From: Thioalkalivibrio sp. K90mix
Lineage (GTDB): Bacteria; Pseudomonadota; Gammaproteobacteria; Ectothiorhodospirales; Ectothiorhodospiraceae
NCBI RefSeq assembly: GCF_000025545.1
Contig: NC_013889.1
Location: 923,501-987,500 of the forward strand
Length of the DNA stretch: 64,000 nt
Direction: 5' to 3'
Part shown: positions 45,722 to 56,418 of the stretch, in pieces
How positions within the stretch are numbered: position 1 is the first letter of the stretch
How the letters are laid out: the number at the start of each line of letters is the position of its first letter
Notes under the pieces: generated by a model
Told to the model about the DNA's origin: nothing
What the model saw: only the letters and a program-made list of their open reading frames with translations
Database searches by the model: none
Translations under genes and position numbers: made by a program

Positions 45722-46714
45722 ATGGATAGGCAATTGAAGAGGCGCTGGACCGTAGGGCCAGTGCTGGCCGTTGTGCTGATGGGCCTGGCCCTGATTGCGC
45801 AGGCTGGGGACGAAAACGACGAGCCCCACGACCGGCCCATCGAGACGGTGCTGGAGCCGATCCAGCTGACGGATCGCCTCTGGTATTTCTACGGCTCGCT
45901 GGAGAACCGCACGCCGGAGAATCTTGGTTTCACCAACAACACGGGCTTTGTCGTGACCGACGAGGGCGTGGTCCTGATCGACTCGGGGCCGAGCTACAAG
46001 GTCGCCGAACGCATGGCCGAGGCCATCGCCGAGGTCACGGATCAGCCGATCACGCATGTGATCTCGGTGGGTTCGCAGGATCATCGCTGGCTGGGCAATG
46101 GCTTCTTCCAGGAGCAGGGTGCGGAGCTGGTTGCGCTCAAGCGCACTGCCAGCACCCAGGCCGAGCGAGGCGAGAGTCAGATCGCCTCGCTGGCGAATGC
46201 AGTCGGCGAAGAGGCGATGGAAGGCACCGAGCCGGTGCCGGCACCCAATCCCATTGATGCCGACGAATACACCTTGACGGTGGGCGAGGTCGACTTCGAG
46301 TTGATCTATGCCGGGGACGCCCATTTCCCGGGCGATATCATGGTCCACCTGCCGGGCGAGGATGTCGTATTCACCGGCGACATCGTCTACACCGAGCGCA
46401 TGCTGGGGATCCATCCGTTCAGCAACCCGATGGAGAAGCTGGAGGCGTTCCGACATCTGGAATCCATCGATCCGGAGATCGTGGTGCCGGGCCACGGGCG
46501 GGCCACCGACATGGCCGAGGCGCGCCAGGATACCGGCGACTACCTGGAGTTGCTGGTGCGCGAGGTGAGCGCCGGGATCGAGGACTGGGAGTCGCTGGAC
46601 GAGGTAGTGGAGCGGCTCGCGGACCTTGAAGAGTTCAAGCACCTGCGCCATTACGACGACTGGCACCGCCCCAACGTGAACCGGACCTATCTGTTCATCG
46701 AAGAGAACATGTAA
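45722..46714 (+). CDS. Periplasmic metallo-beta-lactamase-fold protein with altered metal site
   Basis: A 330-residue secreted protein (signal peptide cut near IAQA-GD) of the metallo-beta-lactamase superfamily, closest in style to SoxH-like and quinoprotein-relay hydrolases ([21 protein letters not shown]). The HxHxDH motif reads V116-G-S118-Q-D120-H121, so both zinc-1 histidines are gone, while later ligands ([18 protein letters not shown]) remain. At most one metal is likely bound. The start follows TGAGGATG. A role in sulfur or thiol ester chemistry is conceivable but unproven. Confidence 0.82.
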   Translation: MDRQLKRRWTVGPVLAVVLMGLALIAQAGDENDEPHDRPIETVLEPIQLTDRLWYFYGSLENRTPENLGFTNNTGFVVTDEGVVLIDSGPSYKVAERMAEAIAEVTDQPITHVISVGSQDHRWLGNGFFQEQGAELVALKRTASTQAERGESQIASLANAVGEEAMEGTEPVPAPNPIDADEYTLTVGEVDFELIYAGDAHFPGDIMVHLPGEDVVFTGDIVYTERMLGIHPFSNPMEKLEAFRHLESIDPEIVVPGHGRATDMAEARQDTGDYLELLVREVSAGIEDWESLDEVVERLADLEEFKHLRHYDDWHRPNVNRTYLFIEENM

Positions 46715-46863
46715 GGGGCTATCCGGGAATCCCGGCTGCAGGCCGGGAAACCTGCCGCGGCGCGGGGCGTGTGATACGCTTCGCGCCGTTGTCGTTTCCG
46801 GCAAGTCCAATTTTTGACACGCGACGTTCGACCCCGCGTATGGGTCGGCGAAGGAGCCTCGCA

Positions 46864-48780
46864 ATGCCCGCAGTAACCCTCCCCGACGGCAGCCGCCGCG
46901 AGTTCGATCATCCAGTCACCGTGCTGGATGTGGCCAAGGACATCGGTCCGGGCCTCGCCAAGGCGACCCTGGCCGGCAAGGTGAACGGCCAGCTGGTCGA
47001 TGCCCGCCACGAGATCGACGCCGACGCCGAACTCGCGATCGTGACCGACCGCGACCCGGAGGGGGTGGAGATCATCCGGCATTCGACCGCGCACCTGATG
47101 GCGCAGGCGGTCAAGCAGCTCTTTCCCGAGGCCCAGGTCACCATCGGCCCGACCATCGAGAACGGCTTCTACTACGACTTCGCCTATGACCGCGGCTTCA
47201 CGCCGGAGGATCTGGAGAAGATCGAGAAGCGCATGAAGGAACTGGCGAAGCAGGACCTGCCGGTGGAGCGCTCGCTGATGGATCGCGACGAGGCGGTGAA
47301 GTACTTCCGCGACATGGGAGAAGAGTACAAGGCCGAAATCATCGCCTCCATCCCGCAGGGCGAGAACATCTCGCTGTACAAGCAGGGCGACTTTGTCGAT
47401 CTCTGTCGCGGCCCGCATATCCCGTCCACCGGCAAGCTGAAGGCCTTCAAGCTGACCAAGGTGGCCGGTGCCTACTGGCGCGGCGACTCCGACAACGAGA
47501 TGCTGCAGCGCATCTACGGGACCGCCTGGGCGAACAAGGACCAGCTGAAGGAATACCTGGAACGCCTGAAGGAGGCCGAGCGCCGCGATCACCGCAAGAT
47601 CGGCCAGGAGCTGGACCTGTTCTCGATCCAGGACGAGGCCGGCGGCGGCCTGGTGTTCTGGCACCCGAAGGGCGCGCGCATCCGCCGCGAGATCGAGAAG
47701 TACTGGTACGACATGCACGAGAAGGCGGGTTACGACTTCGTGGTCTCGCCGCACATCGCGAACCTCGAGCTGTGGAAGACCTCCGGCCACGCGGACTTCT
47801 ACGCCGAGTCCATGTACGAGCCGATGGAAGACGAGCACCAGGCCTTCCAGCTCAAGCCGATGAACTGCCCGTTCCACGTGCTGATGTACAAGGACCGGCT
47901 GCATTCCTACCGCGATCTGCCGCTGCGCTGGGCGGAGATGGGCACGGTCTACCGTCGCGAGATGTCCGGCGCGCTGCACGGGCTGATGCGTGTGCGCGGC
48001 TTCACCCAGGACGATGCCCACATCTTCTGCCGCGAGGACCAGATCGAGGCCGAGGTGATGGCCGTGATCGATTTGACCCTCGAGGTGCTGCAGACCTTCG
48101 GCTTCGAGAAGTTCGACGTGAACCTCTCGACCAAGCCCGAGGATGCGGTCGGCTCCGACGAAATCTGGGAGCACGCGACGGCCTCGCTGCGCTCGGCGAT
48201 CGAGAAGAAGGGGCTGGAATATTCGGTGGACGAGGGCGGCGGCGCCTTCTACGGGCCGAAGATCGACATCAAGATCCACGACGCGATCGGCCGCGAATGG
48301 CAGTGTTCCACGGTGCAGCTGGACTTCAACCTGCCCGAGCGCTTTGACATGGAATACGTCGCCGAGGACAACGAGCGCCGGCGCCCGATCATGATCCACC
48401 GCGCCCTGCTGGGTTCGGTGGAACGCTTCTTCGGCGTGCTGATCGAGCACTACGCCGGGCACTTCCCGACCTGGCTGGCTCCGGTGCAGGCCGAGGTGCT
48501 GACCATCACCGAGCGCCAGGACGACTACGCCCGCGAGGTCACCAGGGCGCTGCGGGACAAGGGTTTCCGGGTCGAGTCCGACTTGAGAAACGAGAAGATC
48601 GGCTTTAAGATTCGCGAGCACACGCTCAAGCGCGTGCCGTACCTGCTGGTTCTTGGTGACAAGGAAATGGAAAACGGCCAGGTTGCGGTGCGTACGCGAA
48701 GCGGAGAAGACCTCGGCGTCATGAGCGTCGAGGCCTTTGGCGAGCGCCTCCGGGAGGAGGTCGCCAGTCGCCAACACTGA
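46864..48780 (+). CDS. thrS: Threonyl-tRNA synthetase
   Basis: A 638-residue class II synthetase charging tRNA-Thr. In order: TGS domain (residues 1-60), editing domain with [16 protein letters not shown] and the zinc-like [14 protein letters not shown], catalytic core ([31 protein letters not shown]) and anticodon-binding C-terminus. Length is standard. It heads the conserved thrS-infC-rpmI-rplT-pheST-ihfA cluster; in E. coli thrS mRNA is autoregulated by a leader that mimics tRNA, which cannot be confirmed here by eye. Confidence 0.96.
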   Translation: MPAVTLPDGSRREFDHPVTVLDVAKDIGPGLAKATLAGKVNGQLVDARHEIDADAELAIVTDRDPEGVEIIRHSTAHLMAQAVKQLFPEAQVTIGPTIENGFYYDFAYDRGFTPEDLEKIEKRMKELAKQDLPVERSLMDRDEAVKYFRDMGEEYKAEIIASIPQGENISLYKQGDFVDLCRGPHIPSTGKLKAFKLTKVAGAYWRGDSDNEMLQRIYGTAWANKDQLKEYLERLKEAERRDHRKIGQELDLFSIQDEAGGGLVFWHPKGARIRREIEKYWYDMHEKAGYDFVVSPHIANLELWKTSGHADFYAESMYEPMEDEHQAFQLKPMNCPFHVLMYKDRLHSYRDLPLRWAEMGTVYRREMSGALHGLMRVRGFTQDDAHIFCREDQIEAEVMAVIDLTLEVLQTFGFEKFDVNLSTKPEDAVGSDEIWEHATASLRSAIEKKGLEYSVDEGGGAFYGPKIDIKIHDAIGREWQCSTVQLDFNLPERFDMEYVAEDNERRRPIMIHRALLGSVERFFGVLIEHYAGHFPTWLAPVQAEVLTITERQDDYAREVTRALRDKGFRVESDLRNEKIGFKIREHTLKRVPYLLVLGDKEMENGQVAVRTRSGEDLGVMSVEAFGERLREEVASRQH

Positions 48781-48802
48781 ACCTTGAATTGGAGAGAAGG
48801 CT

Positions 48803-49321
48803 ATTAGCGCAGCGAAAACGGTCCGCCTGAACGATCAGATCACCTGTCCGCAAATCCGGCTGATCGACGCCGAAGGCGAGAATCGCGGGGTCTGCAGTAC
48901 TGCAGAGGCCCTGGAAATGGCCCAGGAAAGCGGCCTGGACCTGGTCGAGATCTCGCCGAACGCCGAGCCACCCGTGGCCCGGATCATGGACTACGGCAAG
49001 TTCAAGTTCGAGCAGGCGAAGAAGGCGCAGGAAGCCAAGAAGAAACAGAAGCAGATCCAGATCAAGGAAGTGAAGTTTCGTCCGGGGACGGACGAGGGCG
49101 ACTACAAGGTCAAGCTTCGCAATCTGCGCCGCTTCATCGAGGCGGGCGACAAGGGCAAGGTGACCATCCGCTTCCGCGGTCGCGAAATGCGCCACCAGGA
49201 GCTGGGTGGCGAGCTGCTGGACAAGATCGAGCAGGACATGTCCGATATCGCGGTCGTCGAGCAGCGGCCGAAGATGGAAGGACGCCAGATGATCATGGTG
49301 CTGACCGGCAAGAAGAAGTAG
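48803..49321 (+). CDS. infC: Translation initiation factor IF-3 (AUU start)
   Basis: A 172-residue initiation factor that keeps ribosomal subunits apart and proofreads the start codon. The frame continues far upstream of the first ATG at 48917 with typical IF-3 N-terminal sequence ([21 protein letters not shown]), back to an ATT at 48803 preceded by GGAGAGAAGG. AUU is the classic start of infC and permits autoregulation, because IF-3 itself discriminates against AUU. C-terminal segments ([32 protein letters not shown]) are standard. Confidence 0.94.
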   Translation: MSAAKTVRLNDQITCPQIRLIDAEGENRGVCSTAEALEMAQESGLDLVEISPNAEPPVARIMDYGKFKFEQAKKAQEAKKKQKQIQIKEVKFRPGTDEGDYKVKLRNLRRFIEAGDKGKVTIRFRGREMRHQELGGELLDKIEQDMSDIAVVEQRPKMEGRQMIMVLTGKKK

Positions 49322-49423
49322 GCCGGTCAGACAACAAGGATCGCGCAGGTCTCCGCATACCTGCCGGTCCTCCCATAAACGGTCGGCCCGAATCGGGTAC
49401 GGCCCCAAATGCCGGAGAGAGTA

Positions 49424-49621
49424 ATGCCAAAGATCAAGACCAATCGGGGTGCGGCCAAGCGCTTCACCCGCACCGGGTCCGGGAAGTTCAAGCGGTTTCA
49501 GTCGCACCGCAGCCACATCCTGACCAAGAAATCCACCAAGCGTAAGCGTCAACTGCGCAGTCCGGCCATGGTGCACGAGGCGGATGTCGCCGCCGTGCGC
49601 AAAATGCTGCCGTACCGTTGA
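49424..49621 (+). CDS. rpmI: Ribosomal protein bL35
   Basis: A 65-residue basic protein of the large ribosomal subunit ([24 protein letters not shown], then [16 protein letters not shown]). Length and ends match the family exactly. It is preceded by GGAGAGAG and lies between infC and rplT as in most gammaproteobacteria, where L20 represses L35 and its own synthesis through an mRNA structure. An ATG five codons earlier is rejected. Confidence 0.97.
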   Translation: MPKIKTNRGAAKRFTRTGSGKFKRFQSHRSHILTKKSTKRKRQLRSPAMVHEADVAAVRKMLPYR

Positions 49622-49641
49622 TCTGACCGAGGAAGAAAGAC

Positions 49642-50001
49642 ATGCCACGAGTCAAGCGCGGTGTAACCGCTCACGCCCGTCACAAGAAGGTCCTCAAGCA
49701 GGCCAAGGGCTACTACGGCGCCCGGAAGAACGTCTTCCGCGTTGCCAACCAGGCCGTTATCAAGGCCGGCCAGTATGCCTACCGTGACCGTCGCCAGAAG
49801 AAGCGCCAGTTCCGGTCGCTGTGGATCGTCCGCATCAATGCGGCGGCCCGTCAGTTCGATCTCTCCTACAGCCGCCTGATGGCGGGTCTGAAGAAGGCCG
49901 AGATCGAGATCGACCGCAAGACCCTGGCCGATCTGGCCGTGCACGACCTGACCGCCTTCGGCAAGATCGCCGATAAGGCCAAGGCCGCATTGCCGGCCTG
50001 A
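49642..50001 (+). CDS. rplT: Ribosomal protein bL20
   Basis: A 119-residue basic protein of the large ribosomal subunit ([20 protein letters not shown], then [28 protein letters not shown]). It is needed for early 50S assembly and in E. coli represses rpmI-rplT translation. It lies 20 bp after rpmI and is followed by two strong hairpins before pheS. Confidence 0.97.
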   Translation: MPRVKRGVTAHARHKKVLKQAKGYYGARKNVFRVANQAVIKAGQYAYRDRRQKKRQFRSLWIVRINAAARQFDLSYSRLMAGLKKAEIEIDRKTLADLAVHDLTAFGKIADKAKAALPA

Positions 50002-50021
50002 TACGAGGTCCTGCAGGATTA

Positions 50022-50080
50022 CCCTCCGGGCTGTGCCCGGAGGGTCCCGAAAAGGGGAGGGTACACGCCCTCCCTTTTTT
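50022..50080 (+). terminator. Double hairpin terminator/attenuator between rplT and pheS
   Basis: First stem CCCTCCGGGC/GCCCGGAGGG (50022-50044), second stem GGGAGGG/CCCTCCC (about 50055-50074) followed by six T (50075-50080). The CCCTCC and GGGAGG arms of the two hairpins are mutually complementary, so alternative folding is possible, as in an attenuator. It ends the ribosomal-protein transcript and may control pheST. No obvious Phe-rich leader peptide was found. Confidence 0.75.
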
Positions 50081-50093
50081 GTTTCGGGAATAA

Positions 50094-51172
<1,079 letters not shown>

Positions 51173-51173
<1 letters not shown>

Positions 51174-53533
51174 TGCGCATCAGTATTCAGTGGCTGCGGG
51201 AGTGGCTGCAGGTTGACGAAACCCCGGAGGAGCTCGGTCATCGCCTCACTATGGCGGGCCTCGAGCTGGACGCGATTGAGGCGGCGGCCCCGGCGTTCAG
51301 TGGTGTGCGTGTGGGACGCGTTACGAAGGTGGAGCCGCATCCCGATGCCGATCGCCTGCGTGTCTGTCAGGTCGAGGCGGGTGAGGCCGAACCGCTGACC
51401 ATCGTGTGCGGCGCCCCCAATGTCCACGAAGGCATGGTGGCACCGGTCGCGGTGGTGGGCGCGGTGCTGCCCGACAACTTCAAGATCAAGAAATCCAAGC
51501 TGCGCGGGGTCGCCTCGGCGGGGATGCTGTGCTCGGCGCGCGAGCTGGGGCTTGCCGAAGATGCCGAGGGGCTGCTCGCACTCCCGGCCGATCTCGAGAT
51601 TGGCGCGGACCTGCGTGCGGCACTGGGTCTGGATGACACTATCCTGGAGGTGGACCTGACGCCGAACCGGGCGGACTGTCTCGGGATGCGGGGCATTGCG
51701 CGCGAATGCTCGGCGCTCCTGGACCGGCCACTGGCCGAGCCCATGGCGGATCCGGTCGCGGCCGAGCTGGACGAACGGGTCGCGGTCCGTGTCGAGGATG
51801 CCGAGGCCTGCCCGCTTTACGCCGCACGGGTGCTGGACGGCCTGGATGCACGTGCGCCCACGCCGCTGTGGATGACCGAGCGCCTGCGACGGGCCGGTGT
51901 GCGGCCGCTCAGCGCGATCGTGGATGTCACCAACTACGTGATGCTGGAACTCGGGCAGCCCCTGCATGCCTTTGACGCGGGTCGCGTGGGCGACACCATC
52001 GAGGTGCGCTGGGCGCGATCCGGCGAGTCGCTGACCTTGCTGGGTGGTGAGCAGAAAGTCGAGCTTGCCGAGCAGGACCTGGTGATCGCCTCGACTACCG
52101 CGCCTGTGGCGCTGGCCGGAATCATGGGCGGTGCGGACAGCGCCGTGGATGACGACACGACCCGGGTGGTACTGGAGTGTGCCCACTTTGCCCCGCTGGC
52201 GCTGGCCGGTCGCGCGCGGGCCCATGGTCTGCATACCGATGCCTCGCATCGTTTCGAGCGGGGCGTGGATCCCACACTGGTCGAGCAGGCCATGGAACGC
52301 GCCACGCGCCTGTTGCTGGAGATCTGTGGCGGGCAGTGCGGGCCGGTGGAACGTGCCGGCGAGCTACCGTCTTCGCATTTCGATCAGCCGATCCGGCTGC
52401 GTCGGCCGCGCATCGAACGGCTGCTGGGTACGACGTTCGAGGATGCCGAGGTCGAGCGCATTCTGGGTGCACTGGCCTGCCGGGTCGAGTCCGTGGAAGG
52501 CGGCTGGCAGGTCCGTGCGCCGCGGGCGCGCTTCGATCTGGAGCGCGAGGAGGACCTGATCGAGGAGCTGGCCCGGGTGCATGGCTATGACCGCCTGCCG
52601 CAGCGCCTGCCGTCCCCGGTGGCGCCTGCCGAGCGCTCTCCATCCTTGCGCGGGCTGCGCGATCAGCTGGCGCGCCAGGGCTTTCACGAGGTGATCAGCT
52701 TCAGTTTTATCGACGCCGAGGCTTCGCGGGCCTTTTATCCGGCCGTGGAGCCTCTGGCGCTGGCGAACCCGATCTCCAGTGATCTGGCGGTGATGCGCCC
52801 TGGCCTTTGGCCCGGTCTGGTGGCCACGGCGGCCTATAACCAGGCGCGCCAGCAGCCGGATCTGCGCTTGTGCGAGCATGGCCTGCGTTTTGTGCCGGAT
52901 GCCTCCGGCCTGCGCCAGGAGCCGCGTCTCGCGGGCCTGCTGGGTGGGCGGGCGCATCCGGAGCACTGGGAGGCCCCGTCGCGTCGAGTCGATTTCTTTG
53001 ATGCCAAGGGTGTGGTCGAGGGGTTATGTGCCTCTTTGGATGGGCCGCTGGGATTTCGTTCGGAAAAACATCCTGCCCTCCATGATGGACAGTCCGCGCG
53101 GATTCTGGCGGGTGATCGCCCCATCGGCTGGGTCGGGCGCCTGCACCCGGCCCTTTGCAAGCAATTCGATGTGGAGCCGGTTTATCTGTTCGATCTGGAT
53201 GCTCGGGCGATCCTGCATACACCGGTTGTGCAGTTCGCGCCGTTATCGCCGTATCCCTCGATCCGGCGCGATCTGGCCCTGGTGGTGAAGGAGACCGTTC
53301 CGGCGGGCGATGTGCTGAGCGCGATCGAGGAATTGGCGCTGGGCCTGGTCCAGGATGTCCGGCTGTTTGATGTGTACCAGGGCAAGGGCTTGAATCCGGA
53401 CGAAAAGAGCCTCGCTTTGGGCTTGATTTTGCGGGCTTTTGATCGCACCCTAGGCGAACAGGACGTCGCAAGCGTCACCGACAAGGTCGTCGAGCATCTG
53501 CACGCTCGCTTCCAGGCAACCCTGAGGCAGTGA
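51173..53533 (+). CDS. pheT: Phenylalanyl-tRNA synthetase beta subunit
   Basis: A 786-residue subunit: N-terminal tRNA-binding OB-fold ([32 protein letters not shown]), B3/B4 editing domain, B5 domain, a catalytic-like core and the C-terminal anticodon-binding RNP domain ([20 protein letters not shown]). Length matches bacterial PheT. It is translationally linked to pheS and lies 4 bp before ihfA. Confidence 0.96.
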
Positions 53534-53537
53534 TTCC

Positions 53538-53837
53538 ATGGCAGCAGTGACGAAGGCGGATCTTGCCGCCACGCTGAACGAAGAACTGGGTCTTAACAAG
53601 CGTGAGGCCAAGGAGTTCGTCGAGATGTTCTTCGAGGAGATGCGCCAGTCGCTGGAGGATGGCGAGGGTGTGAAACTCTCCGGCTTCGGCAACTTCATCC
53701 TCCGCGACAAGAACCAGCGGCCTGGTCGCAATCCGAAGACCGGCGAGGAAATCCCGGTCTCCGCTCGTCGTGTCGTCACCTTCCGCCCGGGGCAGAAGCT
53801 GCGCGAGAGGGTCGAAAGCTATGCTGGAAGCGAGTAA
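53538..53837 (+). CDS. ihfA: Integration host factor alpha subunit
   Basis: A 99-residue DNA-bending protein of the HU/IHF family ([28 protein letters not shown], then [24 protein letters not shown]). With IHF-beta it bends DNA sharply and assists sigma-54 promoters, which occur in the nearby flagellar region. Its position after pheT is the gammaproteobacterial standard. Its 3' end overlaps the merR-like gene by 17 bp. Confidence 0.96.
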   Translation: MAAVTKADLAATLNEELGLNKREAKEFVEMFFEEMRQSLEDGEGVKLSGFGNFILRDKNQRPGRNPKTGEEIPVSARRVVTFRPGQKLRERVESYAGSE

Positions 53838-54177
53838 CCACCAGGAACTGCCCGCGATCCCGGGCAAGCGCTACTTCACCATTGGCGAGGTCGCCGAGCT
53901 GTGTCAGGTGAAGCCTCACGTACTGCGCTACTGGGAACAGGAGTTCCCGATGCTCGAGCCGGTCAAGCGGCGGGGCAATCGGCGCTACTACCAGCGCCAG
54001 GACGTGATCCTGATCCGCCAGATTCGGGCCCTGCTGTACGAAGAGGGCTATACGATCAATGGCGCGCGACAGAAGCTGTCTGGCGACGAGGCCAAGGGCG
54101 ACCGTCAGCAGGCGCGCCAGATCATCCAGGACACGATCTCGGAGCTGGAATCGGTATTGCGCGTATTACGCGCCTGA
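53821..54177 (+). CDS. MerR-family transcriptional regulator
   Basis: A 118-residue regulator with an N-terminal MerR winged helix ([27 protein letters not shown], then [33 protein letters not shown]) and a short C-terminal helix. There is no metal- or drug-binding domain. This small MerR protein follows ihfA in many gammaproteobacteria; its targets are poorly known. The ATG at 53821 overlaps the ihfA end. Confidence 0.9.
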   Translation: MLEASNHQELPAIPGKRYFTIGEVAELCQVKPHVLRYWEQEFPMLEPVKRRGNRRYYQRQDVILIRQIRALLYEEGYTINGARQKLSGDEAKGDRQQARQIIQDTISELESVLRVLRA

Positions 54178-54225
54178 GGCGCCGACCCGGCGGGGTTGGC
54201 TTTCGGAACGGAACGTCGTGTTGAC

Positions 54226-54331
54226 GCGATTCGCTTGGCTCGTCGCACCCTGCGCTGGTTCTTGCCTTCTTGCCCCCAAGTCCACTTCAACGACTCGTCC
54301 GCTGTAGGGTGCGATGAGCCAAGCGAATCGC
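54226..54331. repeat. 26-bp inverted repeat forming a long hairpin, between merR and tRNA-Pro
   Basis: Arms at 54226-54251 and 54306-54331 match at 25 of 26 positions (GCGATTCGCTTGGCTCGTCG versus its inverse with one change), separated by 54 bp. No gene lies inside. AGGGTGCGATGAGCC-type sequences are known to me as dispersed palindromic repeats in proteobacteria, so this is likely one unit of such a family. The 271-bp gene-free gap shows nothing else before the tRNA promoter. Confidence 0.75.
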
Positions 54332-54448
54332 ACCAATATGCTCCCAACCGATCGATCCCAGGGGGAATGGGTTTTGCGCAAGAATGTGGTTGCATGTGGG
54401 CGGCCGATGCTTTCGTGAAGGCGGGGAATCGGATATGATTCGCGGCTT

Positions 54449-54525
54449 CGGGGCGTAGCGCAGTCTGGTAGCGCATCTGCATGGGGTGCAGAGGGTCGCA
54501 GGTTCAAATCCTGCCGTCCCGACCA
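54449..54525 (+). tRNA. tRNA-Pro (anticodon GGG)
   Basis: A 77-nt cloverleaf: acceptor CGGGGCG pairs with CGTCCCG (one G-U), D-stem GCGC/GCGC, anticodon stem TCTGC/GCAGA with loop ATGGGGT giving anticodon GGG, and T-arm GCAGGTTCAAATCCTGC. The CCA end is encoded. It reads CCC and CCU proline codons. A terminator follows at 54562. Confidence 0.96.
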
Positions 54526-54561
54526 AATTCAATCACTTGATGGTGGATGTTCAGGTGAAAT

Positions 54562-54588
54562 AAAAGGCCGCATGCAGCGGCCTTTTTT
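54562..54588 (+). terminator. Terminator after tRNA-Pro
   Basis: Stem AGGCCGC/GCGGCCT (54565-54571 with 54577-54583, loop ATGCA) followed by a run of T to 54588. It ends the tRNA transcript; on the other strand the A-rich 5' flank could also help stop incoming ycgR transcription. Confidence 0.88.
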
Positions 54589-54625
54589 GTGTCTGAAGCA
54601 ATGTGGGGGGCTGGACCGGCCTGGG

Positions 54626-55342
54626 CTACTCCATCGAGCGTCGCCGCGCCTCGCGCTGGTAGTGCAGCAGGGCGATGTTGAACTGGCGTTCCAGCCACTG
54701 GTTCATGCCGGTGACCTGGAAGCCGGCATATACGTATCCATCGCGCGGGCTGCGGCGACGATTGGCCAGGCGCAGGTCGCCGCCCAGGCGTTCACCGACA
54801 TCGGGCAGCAACAGGTTTTCGAAACGCATCGGCGTCCCGACCTCAAGGGCCTCAACCCACTCCTGTGGCACCTCCACGCACATCCCCTGTGCCGAGAGGT
54901 CGGCCAGGTCGCCGATACCGGGCTCTTTCCATTCGCCATACTGCAATTCGACGCGCGGACGTTCGCCCATCGGGATATGTACGCGAAAGGTCTCCCGTCG
55001 CTGCAGATATTCCAGGGTCTCGGGGTAGGGGCAGACGTAGAGCGCGCCGGCATCCTCGCGCTCGCTGCGCGAGACGGCCGTGGAGAAGCGTACGGCGACC
55101 CCGCGCAGGCTGGCGAACACCCGCATGCGGGTGCCTTCCTGGACATGGCGATTGGCTTCGACGGGTGTGAGTTCGTCAAGGAAGAGTTCGCGTGCAGCGG
55201 AATCCAGGCGGACCAGGGCGGAGTTGTATAGCGGCCCATCGTCGTCGAGACGGACGTTGACGAGGGTGAGCTTGTGATCCAGATCCTTGAGGATGCCGGC
55301 AATCCGCTCCGGCTTGTCGACGGTGTAGTCGGTCTCGTCCAT
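54626..55342 (-). CDS. ycgR: Flagellar brake protein YcgR (PilZ, c-di-GMP binding)
   Basis: A 238-residue protein with an N-terminal YcgR domain and a C-terminal PilZ domain. Both c-di-GMP motifs are present: RRETFR (RxxxR type) at the domain junction and DLSAQG (DxSxxG). With c-di-GMP bound, YcgR acts on the flagellar motor to slow or bias rotation. The start MDETDYTVDKP was chosen; the longer frame upstream is non-coding-like. No clear ribosome site is seen. It lies 118 bp downstream of flgN on the same strand, with no distinct promoter found between. Confidence 0.88.
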   Translation of the reverse strand: MDETDYTVDKPERIAGILKDLDHKLTLVNVRLDDDGPLYNSALVRLDSAARELFLDELTPVEANRHVQEGTRMRVFASLRGVAVRFSTAVSRSEREDAGALYVCPYPETLEYLQRRETFRVHIPMGERPRVELQYGEWKEPGIGDLADLSAQGMCVEVPQEWVEALEVGTPMRFENLLLPDVGERLGGDLRLANRRRSPRDGYVYAGFQVTGMNQWLERQFNIALLHYQREARRRSME

Positions 55343-55460
55343 GCGTGGCGTTGTTGTAATTATTGGGCCAAGCCGCACGGTACTGCCCGGCGCTCTGGAA
55401 TACCAGCCCCGGGTGCCGGTCGGTGTGGTGTGAGGCGGTGTCGCGCAGGGCGCGCGCAGC

Positions 55461-55946
55461 TCATGCGCGAGTGATGCGCCGACCCGTACGGCTGCCAGAT
55501 TGGGTGCGGCCGTAGGGGTCGTAGGTCGGGGCCGGACCGGGTTCTTCGCCACGCAGGATCTGGATGGACATCTCCACGCGTCGACGGTCGCGATCGATCA
55601 GCCGGGCATTCCCCTGGTTCAGGGTGTTGCAGCGCTCCACCGATCGGCGCAGAGCCTGCCAGTGGTCCTCCAGCTCGGCACCGCTCTCGAGCCGACTGAA
55701 CAGCCGTGCGAGCCCCTCGGGCGTGTAGCTTTCGCCAGCAGCCTCGACCGTCTCGCGCTGCCGGCGACTCTCGGTTTCCAGGTCCTGCAGGAGCGTCTGT
55801 TTCTGCGCCACGACCTCGCGCAGGGCCTCGGGTGCACGGGACTCCACAGCCCGGGTCTCCTGCAGCAGGATGTCCTCCATCTGGTGGCTGAGCCGAATCG
55901 AGGCTTCCAGTGAGCGGAGGAAGGCGTGGCGTTGTTCGGGCGACAT
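55461..55946 (-). CDS. flgN: Flagellar chaperone FlgN
   Basis: A 161-residue, mostly helical protein with the FlgN pattern (MEDILLQETRAVESRAPEALREVVAQKQTLLQDLE) and a C-terminal YDPYGRTQ segment, which is typical. FlgN escorts the hook-filament junction proteins FlgK and FlgL to the export gate. It lies 24 bp after flgM, so both are made from the flgM sigma-28 promoter and from flgA read-through. Confidence 0.9.
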   Translation of the reverse strand: MSPEQRHAFLRSLEASIRLSHQMEDILLQETRAVESRAPEALREVVAQKQTLLQDLETESRRQRETVEAAGESYTPEGLARLFSRLESGAELEDHWQALRRSVERCNTLNQGNARLIDRDRRRVEMSIQILRGEEPGPAPTYDPYGRTQSGSRTGRRITRA

Positions 55947-55970
55947 CGTCGGGGTCTCTGTCAGGGGTGC

Positions 55971-56285
55971 CTAGCGCAGCAGGCTTTCCAGTTCGATCAT
56001 GCGATCGGCGAGCTGCTCGTTGTCGACCGGGTACTGGCCGCTGGAGATGGCTTCGCGCAGCTCGGCGACACGCGCCTCGTCGAACGGGGCGTTGCTGGCG
56101 GCGCCGGAGGCGGCGTTCATCGCCTGCGCCGCACCGGTCAGGGTGACGGAGTCATCCTGTCGCACGGGCGTCGATGCATTGCCCTGAGCGCCTGCGTCGG
56201 GCCGGGAGGTCTCGTCGCGGCCCTTTACGCTGGAGGTGTTGCCATCCGGGCGCAGGCCGGGGGAGTTCGGGCCTTTGATATCCAT
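55971..56285 (-). CDS. flgM: Anti-sigma-28 factor FlgM
   Basis: A 104-residue protein (105 if the preceding ATG is used) with a disordered N-terminal half and the conserved C-terminal sigma-binding helices (FDEARVAELREAISSGQYPVDNEQLADRMIELE). FlgM holds FliA (sigma-28) inactive until the hook is complete and FlgM is exported. A well-matched sigma-28 promoter lies about 38 bp upstream, giving the usual feedback loop in which FliA drives its own inhibitor. Confidence 0.93.
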   Translation of the reverse strand: MDIKGPNSPGLRPDGNTSSVKGRDETSRPDAGAQGNASTPVRQDDSVTLTGAAQAMNAASGAASNAPFDEARVAELREAISSGQYPVDNEQLADRMIELESLLR

Positions 56286-56322
56286 CATTCGGTTTCCTGT
56301 TTTTGCAATTCTACTGCAGGGG

Positions 56323-56349
56323 TTAGCGGCAGCACCGGCTGAAACTGTA
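56323..56349 (-). promoter_or_regulatory. Sigma-28 (FliA) promoter of flgM
   Basis: On the - strand: TACAGTTT (56349-56342), 11-bp spacer, GCCGCTAA (56330-56323), against the consensus TAAAGTTT-N11-GCCGATAA (14 of 16). The predicted start is about 30 bp before flgM, between flgA and flgM. Confidence 0.8.
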
Positions 56350-56418
56350 GCCCCTTGAGCCGTGAATTTACGAGTCGCTTCACAGTTTGTGGATGGTTAC
56401 GCGAGGCGCCTCGCCATT

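Noticed and set aside
46687-48777. Long - strand open frame opposite thrS
   Set aside because: Antisense shadow of threonyl-tRNA synthetase in high-GC DNA; no ribosome site or domain.
48917-49321. infC starting at the first ATG
   Set aside because: It would remove about 38 conserved N-terminal residues and has no ribosome site; the AUU at 48803 fits better.
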